Of a DNA stretch of 64,000 bases, positions 25,082-33,520 are shown piece by piece. The DNA is from Rhodoferax koreense. GTDB taxonomy: Bacteria; Pseudomonadota; Gammaproteobacteria; Burkholderiales; Burkholderiaceae_C. Positions within the stretch are counted from its first letter, which is position 1, and every line of letters begins with the position of its first letter. A program made the position numbers and the translations under genes. The DNA lies in contig NZ_CP019236.1 in the NCBI RefSeq assembly GCF_001955695.1, positions 5,518,001 through 5,582,000 of the forward strand, given 5' to 3'. The notes under the pieces were generated by a model that worked only from the letters and a program-made list of their open reading frames with translations, searched no databases and was not told where the DNA came from.

Positions 25082-26263
25082 CTACCTTGCTGCCGAGGCG
25101 GCGGCCTGCGCGGGCGCGGCGGTGCCGCCGTCGTTGATGCGCACCAGGTCGCCGTCGTTGAGGAAGCCCGCGCCGGTGACCACCAGCCGCGCATCGGCCG
25201 GCAGGCCGCCCGTCACCTCGGTGCGGTCGCCGGCCTGCCGGCCGGTCTGGATCTTGAGCTGCTGCACGCGGCCCAGGCCAGGGTTGTCGGACTGCGGCGT
25301 CACGCGGAACACGTAGTTGAATCCGTCGCGCGCCACCACGGCCAGTTGCGGCACCGTCAACGCCGGGCTGCTGCCCAACTGGAATGCGCCGCGCGCGAAC
25401 ATGCCCGGGCGGGCCGATGCCGCGGCCGCGCTGTTGACCGGCGGCAGGTCGACGTAGACCAGGGCATTGCGCGTCTGCGCATCGACCGTGGGCGCGATCA
25501 TGCGCACCTTGCCCCGCAGCTGGGTGCCGCCGGGCGTGGTGACCAAGGCCACGCCGCCGGGCTGGATGCGACCGAGCTCGCTCGACGTGACCTCGGCCCG
25601 CCATTCGAGCCGGCCGCCGCGGATCAGGCGGAACAGTTCCGTGCCGCTGGCCAGCACCGCGCCCACGGTGGCGTTGCGCGCCGAAATGACGCCGGCATCG
25701 GGCGCGAGCACCTGGGTCTGGCGCAGCCGCAGTTGCTGCGCGGCGAGCGTGGCCCGCGCGGCCTCGACACGGGCCTTGGCGGTCTCGGCGGTGGTCAGGT
25801 ACTGGTTGATCTGCTGCGTGCTGAGCGCGCCCGTGGCCTGCAGCGTGCGTGCGCGTTCGGCATTGCCGCTGGCATCGCTGGCGTTGGCCTCGGCCTCGAC
25901 CAGGTTGGCGCGCGCCTGGGCCACGTCGGCCTGCACCGGCTCGGGCGCGAACGTGGCCAGCACCTGGCCCTTCTTCACCGCGTCGCCGACGTTGACGCGC
26001 ACTTCGGTCAGGCGCAGGCCGCTGGCCTCGGAGCCGATCACGGCTTCCTGCCAGGCCGCGATGTTGCCGTTGGCATCGAGCTGCAGCGGCCAGGCGCCGG
26101 ACTGCGGCAGCGTGGTCGTGACGGTCATGGCCGGCTTGGGTGCGTTCGCGGGCTTGTTGTCCGCTGCACGTGAGTTCAAAGAAAAAAGGCCTGCAGCGCA
26201 GAGTGTACCTGCGCAGATTGCTATCAACGAGATAGCAAAAGCGGGTCGGCGGATGGGGTTCAT
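25082..26263 (-). CDS. RND periplasmic adaptor (membrane fusion) subunit
   Basis: A 393-residue MFP: N-terminal signal/anchor, lipoyl-like half-motifs, an alpha-hairpin (ARANLVEAEANASDASGNAER), the second lipoyl half and a beta-barrel. It links the pump at 21944-25072 with the outer-membrane factor at 26277-27674. The signal-peptide core is encoded by copy B of a dispersed repeat, giving AICAGTLCAAGLFSLN. The ATG at 26263 starts MNPIRRPAFA and is preferred over an upstream start. Confidence 0.92.
   Translation of the reverse strand: MNPIRRPAFAISLIAICAGTLCAAGLFSLNSRAADNKPANAPKPAMTVTTTLPQSGAWPLQLDANGNIAAWQEAVIGSEASGLRLTEVRVNVGDAVKKGQVLATFAPEPVQADVAQARANLVEAEANASDASGNAERARTLQATGALSTQQINQYLTTAETAKARVEAARATLAAQQLRLRQTQVLAPDAGVISARNATVGAVLASGTELFRLIRGGRLEWRAEVTSSELGRIQPGGVALVTTPGGTQLRGKVRMIAPTVDAQTRNALVYVDLPPVNSAAAASARPGMFARGAFQLGSSPALTVPQLAVVARDGFNYVFRVTPQSDNPGLGRVQQLKIQTGRQAGDRTEVTGGLPADARLVVTGAGFLNDGDLVRINDGGTAAPAQAAASAAR
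26174..26239 (-). repeat. Dispersed two-hairpin repeat, copy B, coding for a signal peptide
   Basis: On the minus strand the element has GCTATC-TCGTT-GATAGC and GCGCAG-N7-CTGCGC stems and ends CTTTTTTCTTTGAAC. It is homologous to copy A (14815-14880) and read in the same reading frame. Here it makes the hydrophobic core of the adaptor's signal peptide. Confidence 0.75.
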
Positions 26264-26276
26264 GGTGTCTCCGGAA

Positions 26277-27674
26277 TCAGGGTTGGGCGCTGGCCACGGA
26301 CCAGCCGCCACCGGCCGCGCGGTAGAGCGCGACCCAGGCCAGCCAGCGTTCGCGCTCCAGCGAAAGCAAGGCGGTCTGCGAGGCCAGTTGCTGGCGGCGC
26401 GCGTCCTCCAACTCGACCAGGCTGGCCAGGCCGCCCTGGTAACGCGCCTGCGTGGCGTTGAAGGACACGCGGTAGCCCTCGACCGCGGCGTTCGCGTCGG
26501 CGAAGCGACGGGCCGCGCTGTCCAGGTTGACGAGGGCCTCCTCCACTTCGCGCACGGCCTGGCGCGCCTTGGCGCGGTAGAGTGCTGCGGCCTCGTCGTA
26601 ACGCGCTTCGGCCGCCGCCTCGCCCGCCGCGCGCCGGCCGCCGTCGAAGATCGGCAGGCTCAAGGCGACCGGGCCGATCGACCAGGTGTTGAAGCTGGTG
26701 CCCACGCCGTTCATGCGCAGGTAGGCGGTGCCGATCGAGCCGGTGAGCGAGAGCTTGGGATAACGCTGCGCCTGCGCGTTGTCGACCTCGGCGCTGGCCG
26801 CGGCCACTTCACGCTCGGCGGTGAACACGTCGGGGCGCTGCGCGAGCAGGCCGGCGGGCAGGCTGGTGATGGTGAACAGCGCGGGCGGCATGGCCGGCTC
26901 CGACACTTCCACGAGCCGGCGGCGCAGCACCGGCTCGTCCAGGCCCGTCAACGCCACCAGGGCCTTCACATCGACGTCGCACAGGGCGCGCTGTTGCGTC
27001 ACGCGCGCCGAAGCCTCGGCACTGCTGGCGCGGGCCAGCGCGGCCGTGGCCGGCGCCTGGAAGCCGGCATCCGCCGCGAGGCCGGTGAGGCGCGAGGTCT
27101 CGGCGCGCGAGCCCGCGTCGGACTGCGTCACCGCCAGTTGCCGGTTACAACTGCGCAGGCTGAAATAGGCGTTCGCCACTTCGGCCGTGACCGACACCCG
27201 CGCATCGTGCCAGCCAGCCTCGGCGCCGTCGGCCCGGGCCTGGGCGGCATCCCGCGTGGCGCGGTTGGCGCCGAACAGATCGGCCTCCCAGCTCGCCTGC
27301 AAGGCGCCCTGGGCGGTGCCGGCCAGGCCGCCGGCCGATTCGTTGAAGCCGCGGCTGGCGTTGGCGCTCGCGTCCACGCTGGGCAGGAGGGCGGCGTTGG
27401 CCGTGGTGCGTGTGGCGCGCGCCTGCAGCACGCGCGAACGTGCCGAAGCCAGTGTCGGGCTCACGGCCTGCGCGGCGTCGATCAGCTCCGCCAGCAGCGG
27501 ATCGTCGAGCTGTTGCCACCAGCGGTTGAGCCCTTCGACCGAGCCCTGGTGCGGCAGCGGCGCCTGCCACTGGGTGGGCGAAGGCAAGGCCACGGCGGGC
27601 GGACGCGCGGGCGTGGCGCAGGCGGCCAGCAGCAGCGCCAGTGCCGCGATTGGAATGGATCTATTGGTCTTCAT
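26277..27674 (-). CDS. Outer-membrane efflux lipoprotein (NodT/TolC family)
   Basis: A 465-residue outer-membrane factor with lipobox LLLAAC (Cys at about 19) after MKTNRSIPIAALA. It has two OEP repeats: WWQQLDDPLLAELIDAA at the start and the repeat with LTGSIGTAYL, LPIFDGGRR and ATQARYQGG. It forms the exit duct of the tripartite pump. Its start overlaps the TetR stop by 4 bases, and the adaptor follows after 13 bases. Confidence 0.92.
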   Translation of the reverse strand: MKTNRSIPIAALALLLAACATPARPPAVALPSPTQWQAPLPHQGSVEGLNRWWQQLDDPLLAELIDAAQAVSPTLASARSRVLQARATRTTANAALLPSVDASANASRGFNESAGGLAGTAQGALQASWEADLFGANRATRDAAQARADGAEAGWHDARVSVTAEVANAYFSLRSCNRQLAVTQSDAGSRAETSRLTGLAADAGFQAPATAALARASSAEASARVTQQRALCDVDVKALVALTGLDEPVLRRRLVEVSEPAMPPALFTITSLPAGLLAQRPDVFTAEREVAAASAEVDNAQAQRYPKLSLTGSIGTAYLRMNGVGTSFNTWSIGPVALSLPIFDGGRRAAGEAAAEARYDEAAALYRAKARQAVREVEEALVNLDSAARRFADANAAVEGYRVSFNATQARYQGGLASLVELEDARRQQLASQTALLSLERERWLAWVALYRAAGGGWSVASAQP

Positions 27675-28378
27675 GTCTTGACTTTCACGGCCCCGGGCCG
27701 CTGCGTGCCACGCCGCCGCGTCTCCAGGTCGATCAGCGCCATCGCGTCCTCGATGAGCCGCGGCGTCCAGGCATCGACGGCCTTGGCCGTCTTGATCAGC
27801 GCGGGCCGGATCGCCTGGATCACCTCCTGGTTGACGAACAGCATCACCGCCAGCGAGGAGATGGAAAACGCCAGTCGGTGCACGTCGTCGTCGGCGCGCG
27901 CCAGGCCGAAGTGGCGGCACAACACCGCCACGATGGCCGCATGCGGCTGCTGGATGTCGCGCCGCAGTTCCTCGGCCCACTGGCTCGAAGGCTCGAGCAT
28001 TTCGCGCAGGTGCAGGCGCAGGCACTGCTGCACCAGCTCGCCCTGCTTCATCGGCTCGAGGAAATGGGTGAAGAAGGCCTCGATCGCGCCGCGCGTGGTG
28101 AGCCCGGCCTGCCTGAACACCGGCATCATGTCGCGCGGACTGCCCAGCGGCTCGGTGAAGGTGGCGCGGTACAGGCCGGTCTTGTCGCCGAAGTAGTAAC
28201 TGATGGCCGCGATGTTGACCCCGGCCGCCTGCGCGATCTCGCGCGTCGAGGTCTTGGCGAAACCCTTGTCGGCGAACAGCCTCAGCGCGGCGTGCAGCAG
28301 CCGTCGGCGCGCCTGCTCGCCATCGCTGCGCGGCGTGCGGGGAGACGGGGTCGACGGGCGGCGGGTGATGGTGGCCAT
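27671..28378 (-). CDS. TetR-family regulator of the efflux operon (CerR/DUF1956 type)
   Basis: A 235-residue repressor-like protein: N-terminal HTH with LLHAALRLFADKGFAKTSTREIAQAAGVN and YYFGDKTGLY, then a C-terminal ligand domain with LVQQCLRLHLREMLEPS, typical of the CerR/DUF1956 group. First gene of the operon, overlapping the outer-membrane factor gene by 4 bases, so it very likely controls the pump and itself. Confidence 0.9.
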   Translation of the reverse strand: MATITRRPSTPSPRTPRSDGEQARRRLLHAALRLFADKGFAKTSTREIAQAAGVNIAAISYYFGDKTGLYRATFTEPLGSPRDMMPVFRQAGLTTRGAIEAFFTHFLEPMKQGELVQQCLRLHLREMLEPSSQWAEELRRDIQQPHAAIVAVLCRHFGLARADDDVHRLAFSISSLAVMLFVNQEVIQAIRPALIKTAKAVDAWTPRLIEDAMALIDLETRRRGTQRPGAVKVKT

Positions 28379-28399
28379 GGCTGCGCATTACAGCACAAC

Positions 28400-28413
28400 A
28401 TCAAACGATTGAT
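28400..28413. promoter_or_regulatory. Candidate TetR operator
   Basis: ATCAA-ACGA-TTGAT, a perfect short inverted repeat, lies 22 bases upstream of the tetR start in the only AT-rich stretch of that 90-base gap. Position and symmetry suit autoregulation. Confidence 0.4.
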
Positions 28414-28468
28414 TGAATTGTGAAGGCGGGGTCTGACCGGCCCTCGGTCCGCGGCCTGCACAGGCGCG

Positions 28469-29380
28469 CTATTTCAGCACCAGCCGCGGGTCGAGTTCGG
28501 CGATGGCGAACTTGCGCAGATGCGCCAGGAACGCCTCGACCAGTTTCGGTGGCTTGCGCTGCAACGGTGTCAACACCGAAAACTCCAGCGGAACTGGCGG
28601 CTCGAAGGGGATGAAGCGCAAATCTTGCCCCTTGTACTCCATGGCCGTCACCGCATCCACCAGCGAGATGCCCTGGCCCGCCGCCACCAGCGAGCACAGC
28701 GTGAAGGCGACCGGGCTCTCCACCGGGGCCGCCCGGTACTTCACGCCGTAGGCGGCGAACATCGCGTCGATCAGCAGACGCGTGCCGAGGTGCGAAGGTT
28801 GGCAGATGAACAGCTCTCCCTCGATGTCGGTCGGAACGATGAGTTCCTTGCTGGCCAGGCGATGGCCGACCGGCATGGCGCAGACATGGGCGGCCGACAA
28901 CAGGCTGTCGCCGTGGGTGCCGGTGTGGCTGATCGACAGGTTGACGATGCCCAGGTCGCAGCGTTGGCCGATCACCATGTCCACGATGCTGCGCGAGTCG
29001 TACACGCCCAGCATGATCTTGGTCTCGCCATGGTCTGCCACAAACGCGGCAATGGCCCGCGGCAGGAAAGACAGCGCCATCGATGGCGGCGCCGCGACGT
29101 GCAGGGAGCCGCGCTGCTGCGTCTTGATCGCGTGGGCAGCGCGGGCGATGCGCTCCACGCCGATCAGCGAGCGGTCCACCTCTTCGTACAGCAACTGCGC
29201 TTCCGCGGTCGGGTGCAGCCGCCCGCGCGTGCGTTCGAAGAGCGGGAAACCGACGCTTTCCTCTAGGTCCGCCAGCAGCCGTGTCACCGCCGGCTGGGAT
29301 ATGAACAGCATGTCGGCCGCCCGCGTGACGGTCTGGCACAACATGATGGCGCGAAAGGCTTCAAGCTGGCGGAGGCGCAA
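28469..29380 (-). CDS. LysR-family regulator
   Basis: A 303-residue LTTR: winged HTH at 1-60 (LEAFRAIMLCQTVTRAADML, ISQPAVTRLLADLEE) and a two-lobed effector domain. Divergent from the ABC/oxidase operon at 29583, which it probably activates. The group with QLEAFRAIM...LFERTRGRL often controls opine or amino-acid catabolism (OccR/NocR-like); this is inference. Confidence 0.88.
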   Translation of the reverse strand: MRLRQLEAFRAIMLCQTVTRAADMLFISQPAVTRLLADLEESVGFPLFERTRGRLHPTAEAQLLYEEVDRSLIGVERIARAAHAIKTQQRGSLHVAAPPSMALSFLPRAIAAFVADHGETKIMLGVYDSRSIVDMVIGQRCDLGIVNLSISHTGTHGDSLLSAAHVCAMPVGHRLASKELIVPTDIEGELFICQPSHLGTRLLIDAMFAAYGVKYRAAPVESPVAFTLCSLVAAGQGISLVDAVTAMEYKGQDLRFIPFEPPVPLEFSVLTPLQRKPPKLVEAFLAHLRKFAIAELDPRLVLK

Positions 29381-29400
29381 GGGTAAGCCCTGAGAATTCC

Positions 29401-29415
29401 ATAACGAGACATTAT
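29401..29415. promoter_or_regulatory. Candidate LysR binding site
   Basis: ATAA-N7-TTAT (an interrupted palindrome fitting T-N11-A) lies 21 bases upstream of the lysR start, within the divergent spacer. It would serve repression of lysR and activation of the ABC operon. Confidence 0.45.
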
Positions 29416-29582
29416 AGAACTCCGAAAAAATTGTATTTGTTCAAGCCAAAACGGCCAACTAACATCCATTTCGCCAGTGTAGTTGCGGGTTTCAGGGGCG
29501 CATAGCTCCCATAACCTGATGTGTGAAATTCGTGCATTTCTTGCCCCAACTTGGGTCGGATGCACCGTTTTGGAGAACCCTC

Positions 29583-30626
29583 GTGAAAGTCAACCTCTTG
29601 AGCACGTCGCTCGCAGCGGCCATCACCCTCGCCTGTACGGGTCTGGGCCATGCGCAGTCCGTACCCACCTTGTATGTCGGCTCTTACGGCGGCTCCAGCG
29701 AGAAGCTGTTCAAGGAAAAGATCATCCCGGCCTTCGAGGCCGCACACAAGGTCAAGATCGTCTACGTCGCCGGCAACTCCACCGACACGCTGGCCAAGCT
29801 GCAGGCGCAGAAGGACAAGCAGGAACTCGATCTGGTGATCATGGACGACGGCCCGATGCAGCAGGCCGTGCAGTTCGGCTTCTGCGAAAAGATCAAGGAC
29901 GCCCCCGTCTACAAGGACCTGTATCCGCTGGCCCGCATCAGCGACCGCTCGGTGGCCATCGGCGCCGTGGCCACAGGCCTCGCCTACAACACCGAAGCCT
30001 TCAAGAAGGCCGGCCTGCCCAAGCCCGATTCTTGGGAAATCCTCACCGACAAGAAGTTCAAGCAGAAGCTGGCCATTCCGCCGATCTCCAACACCTACGG
30101 CCTGCAGACGCTGATCATGTACGCCAAGATGCGCGGCGGCGGCGAAACCAGCATCGACTCCGGCTTCACGGCCATGACCAAGGAAGTCGCGCCCAACGTG
30201 CTGGCCTGGGAGCCGTCACCGGGCAAGATGACCGAACTGTTCCAGAACGGCGACATCAACCTGGCCGTCTGGGGCAGCGGCCGTGTCGAGTCCTTCAAGG
30301 CGACCGGTTTCCCCATCGAATTCGTCTATCCCAAGGAAGGCGCGATGGCGCTGATGATCGCGGCCTGCCCTGTTGTACAGAGCGACGTGCCCGAGCCCGC
30401 GCAAGCCCTGCTCCAGTACCTGCTGACGCCCGAGGTGCAGGCCTGGCTGGCCGACACGCAAGGCTTCGGCCCGGTCAACAGCAACACCAAGCTTGAGCCG
30501 GCTGTCGCTGCCAAGGTGCCGTACGGACCCGCGCAGATCGGCAAGCTGCTGCCGACCAACTGGACGGTGGTCAACGAGAAACGCGGCGAGTGGACCAACC
30601 GCTGGAACCGCACGATCGAGCGTTGA
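29583..30626 (+). CDS. ABC transporter periplasmic binding protein (polyamine/opine type)
   Basis: A 347-residue PotD-like binding protein with a cleavable signal (VKVNLLSTSLAAAITLAC...GHAQS). The mature protein shows LYVGSYGGSSEKLFKE, VYVAGNSTDTLAKL and VVQSDVPEPAQALLQYLL. GGAG eight bases before the GTG at 29583 sets this start; an ATG at 29523 would add 20 non-signal residues. First gene of a nine-gene operon. The ligand is unknown; the downstream oxidases suggest an amine, imino acid or opine. Confidence 0.87.
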   Translation: MKVNLLSTSLAAAITLACTGLGHAQSVPTLYVGSYGGSSEKLFKEKIIPAFEAAHKVKIVYVAGNSTDTLAKLQAQKDKQELDLVIMDDGPMQQAVQFGFCEKIKDAPVYKDLYPLARISDRSVAIGAVATGLAYNTEAFKKAGLPKPDSWEILTDKKFKQKLAIPPISNTYGLQTLIMYAKMRGGGETSIDSGFTAMTKEVAPNVLAWEPSPGKMTELFQNGDINLAVWGSGRVESFKATGFPIEFVYPKEGAMALMIAACPVVQSDVPEPAQALLQYLLTPEVQAWLADTQGFGPVNSNTKLEPAVAAKVPYGPAQIGKLLPTNWTVVNEKRGEWTNRWNRTIER

Positions 30627-30705
30627 GCCTTCGCTCTCGAGCTCCGCGGCGCCTGCCGCGGGGCTCATGTTTTTCCCTTCGGCAGCCCACAGCCACCTGA
30701 ACACC

Positions 30706-31773
30706 ATGACCTTCCTCTCCCTCAAGAAGCTCACCAAGCACTTCGACGATTTCGTTGCGGTCGAGTCGCTGGACCTGGACATCGAGCGTGGCGAATTCAT
30801 CTCGCTGCTCGGCCCTTCGGGTTGCGGCAAGACCACCACGCTGCAGATGATCGCCGGCTTCGTGAACCCCACGCGCGGCAGCATCGTGCTCGAAGGCCGG
30901 GACATCACCGCGTTGCGCCCCGAGAAACGCGGCATGGGCGTGGTGTTCCAGAGTTACGCGCTGTTCCCGCACATGACGGTCGAGGCCAATGTCGGCTTCG
31001 GCCTGGAGATGCGCGGCATGGGCCGCAGCGAGCGCGCCCAGCGCATCGGTGAGACGCTGGAGCTGGTGCGACTTGGCGGCCTGGGCAAGCGCTTCACGCG
31101 TGAACTCTCGGGTGGGCAGCGCCAGCGCGTGGCCATCGCGCGGGCGCTGGCGATCCGCCCGCAGTTGCTGCTGCTCGACGAGCCGATGTCCAACCTCGAC
31201 GCCAAGCTGCGCGAGGACATGCACATCGAGTTGCGTGCGATCCAGCGCCACCTGGGCATCACCACGCTGCTGGTCACGCACGACCAGGTCGAGGCCATGA
31301 CCATGAGCGACCGCATCGCCGTCATGCACGGCGGCAAGATCGTGCAGCTGGCCATGCCTTTCGAAGCCTACGAGCAGCCGGGCTCGCCCTTCGCCTCGGC
31401 CTTCCTCGGCAAGACCAACGCGCTGCGCGGCCGCATCGTCTCCAACAACCAGCGCTGCGCCATCGTGGACGTGAACCAACGCCAGCTGCACATCCCGCAT
31501 GGCGGCCGCAGCCTGGACGGGGAGGTGCACGTCTTCGTGCGGCCCGAGAAACTGCGCCTGGGCGTGGCCGGCGAAGGCCTGCCGGGCCAGGTCAAGACAC
31601 GCGTGTTCCTGGGCAATCACTGGATGCTGCAGGTCGACACCACACTCGGCCTGATGAGCGTGAGCCTGCCCAACATCGGCGAGGTACCGCCGGCCGAAGG
31701 CAGCGTCGTCAGCCTGGTCTGGTCGGACGACGACCTGCGCGTGTTGCCACAACAGGAGATGGCGCATGGCTGA
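30706..31773 (+). CDS. ABC transporter ATP-binding protein (PotA-like)
   Basis: A 355-residue ATPase: Walker A GPSGCGKTT near 38-46, Q-loop VFQSYALFPHMTV, signature LSGGQRQR, Walker B LLLLDEPMSNLD and H-loop THDQ, then a TOBE domain with VFVRPEKLRLG. It powers the importer formed with the two permeases that follow. An in-frame ATG at 30667 exists, but the conserved protein starts at 30706. Overlaps the first permease by 8 bases. Confidence 0.92.
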   Translation: MTFLSLKKLTKHFDDFVAVESLDLDIERGEFISLLGPSGCGKTTTLQMIAGFVNPTRGSIVLEGRDITALRPEKRGMGVVFQSYALFPHMTVEANVGFGLEMRGMGRSERAQRIGETLELVRLGGLGKRFTRELSGGQRQRVAIARALAIRPQLLLLDEPMSNLDAKLREDMHIELRAIQRHLGITTLLVTHDQVEAMTMSDRIAVMHGGKIVQLAMPFEAYEQPGSPFASAFLGKTNALRGRIVSNNQRCAIVDVNQRQLHIPHGGRSLDGEVHVFVRPEKLRLGVAGEGLPGQVKTRVFLGNHWMLQVDTTLGLMSVSLPNIGEVPPAEGSVVSLVWSDDDLRVLPQQEMAHG

Positions 31774-32686
31774 TGCAACCGTCGCCTTGGCCGCCACCAG
31801 CACGGCCGAGCCACGCCGCACGTCGGGCGAGGGTGCGGGCGCCGCGCCCTGGCTGCTGGCCTCGCCCGCGCTGCTGCTGTTCATCGGCCTGCTGCTGGTG
31901 CCGCTGCTGCTGACGGTGCTGCTGTCCTTTCATGCGTTCGACGGCGCGCGCGGCGTGCTGCCCGACACCACCTGGCGCAACTACATCGAAGTCTTCTCCG
32001 ATGGCTACTACCACGAGATCTTCCTGCGCACCGGCGGACTGGCACTCGGCGTGACGCTGTTGTGCATCGTTTTCGGCGTGCCGGAAACCTTGATCCTGGC
32101 GCGCATGAAGAGCCCGTGGCGCGCGCTGTTTCTCATCGTCATCCTCGGGCCGCTGCTGATCTCGGTGGTGGTGCGCACGCTGGGCTGGGCGATCCTGTTC
32201 GGCAACAACGGCCTGATCAACAACACGCTGATGTCGCTGGGCATCACCAGCGAACCGGTGCGCCTGTTGTTCAGCATGACCGGCGTGGCCATCGCGCTGA
32301 CCCATGTGCTGATCCCGTTCATGGTGATCTCGGTCTGGGCCAACCTGCAAAAGCTCGATCCGCAGGTCGAGAACGCCGGCCTGTCGCTGGGCGCGCCGCC
32401 GCTCAAGGTGTTCTGGCGCGTGATGCTGCCCCAATTGCTGCCCGGCATCCTTTCGGGCGGCATCATCGTCTTCGCGCTGTCGGCCTCGGCCTTCGCCACG
32501 CCGGCGCTCCTGGGCGGCCGCAAGCTCAAGGTGGTGGCCACCGCCGCCTACGACGAGTTCCTCAACACGCTGAACTGGCCGCTGGGCGCGACGATCGCCA
32601 TGCTGCTGCTGCTGGCCAACGTGGTCATCATCCTCGGCGCCAACCGCTGGGTCGAAAAGCGCTTCAGCCAGGTCTTCGACGCCTGA
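31766..32686 (+). CDS. ABC transporter permease (PotB-like)
   Basis: A 306-residue protein with six membrane segments and the EAA loop ENAGLSLGAPPLKVFWRV. Binding-protein-dependent permease, type I. Translated in coupling with the ATPase gene (8-base overlap). Confidence 0.92.
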   Translation: MADATVALAATSTAEPRRTSGEGAGAAPWLLASPALLLFIGLLLVPLLLTVLLSFHAFDGARGVLPDTTWRNYIEVFSDGYYHEIFLRTGGLALGVTLLCIVFGVPETLILARMKSPWRALFLIVILGPLLISVVVRTLGWAILFGNNGLINNTLMSLGITSEPVRLLFSMTGVAIALTHVLIPFMVISVWANLQKLDPQVENAGLSLGAPPLKVFWRVMLPQLLPGILSGGIIVFALSASAFATPALLGGRKLKVVATAAYDEFLNTLNWPLGATIAMLLLLANVVIILGANRWVEKRFSQVFDA

Positions 32687-32711
32687 GCCGCAAGAAATCA
32701 AAGGACTTCCC

Positions 32712-33509
32712 ATGCGCAAGAACGGTTTCTTCTCGCTGCTCTACCACGCCATCTTCATCGGCTTCATCATCGCGCCGCTGGTGGTGGTGGTGCTGGTCTC
32801 CTTCACCAGCAAGGGCTTCATCTCGATGCCCTTCGCCGAAGGTTTCTCGCTGCGCTGGTTCCGTGCCATCCTCGAGTCCACCGAGATCATCCGCGCCTTC
32901 TGGTTCTCGCTGTGGCTCGGCCTGGCCTCGGCGAGCATCGCCGTCCTGCTGGCCGTGCCGGGCGCCCTGGCGCTGACCCGCTACAAGTTTCCCGGCCGCG
33001 GCGTGCTGATGGGCTTCTTCATGTCGCCGCTGATGATTCCGCACGTGGTGCTGGGCGTAGCCTTCCTGCGGTTCTTCACGACGATCAACGTCACCGGCTC
33101 CTTCATCTGGCTGGCCGCGACCCACGTCATCGTGATCATTCCCTACGCATTGCGCCTGGTGCTGTCGTCGGCGACCGGGCTGGACCGCGATGCCGAGCGG
33201 GCCGCATTGTCGCTGGGTGCCTCGCGCTTCACGGCATTCCGGCGCGTGGTGCTGCCGCTCATCCTGCCTGGCGTGGCCGGCGGCTGGATGCTGGCGTTCA
33301 TCCAGAGTTTCGACGAGCTCACCATGACCGTCTTCGTCGCCACGCCGGGCACCACCACCCTGCCGGTGGCCATGTACAACCAGATCGCCCAGACCATCGA
33401 TCCGCTGGTCGCCGCCGTGGCCACGGTGCTCATCGTCGGCACGCTGGCTGTGATGCTCATCATGGACCGCCTCGTCGGCCTGGACCGCGTGCTGATCGGC
33501 AAGAACTGA
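32712..33509 (+). CDS. ABC transporter permease (PotC-like)
   Basis: A 265-residue protein with six membrane segments and the EAA loop ERAALSLGASRFTAFRRVV. Second inner-membrane subunit of the importer, 25 bases downstream of the first. Confidence 0.92.
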   Translation: MRKNGFFSLLYHAIFIGFIIAPLVVVVLVSFTSKGFISMPFAEGFSLRWFRAILESTEIIRAFWFSLWLGLASASIAVLLAVPGALALTRYKFPGRGVLMGFFMSPLMIPHVVLGVAFLRFFTTINVTGSFIWLAATHVIVIIPYALRLVLSSATGLDRDAERAALSLGASRFTAFRRVVLPLILPGVAGGWMLAFIQSFDELTMTVFVATPGTTTLPVAMYNQIAQTIDPLVAAVATVLIVGTLAVMLIMDRLVGLDRVLIGKN

Positions 33510-33520
33510 ACCCCGCAAGA

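Noticed and set aside
22920..26173. Very long open frames (894 and 980 codons) overlapping the RND permease and adaptor
   Set aside because: They mirror the codon bias of the pump genes and lack any motif; the pump frames are unambiguous.
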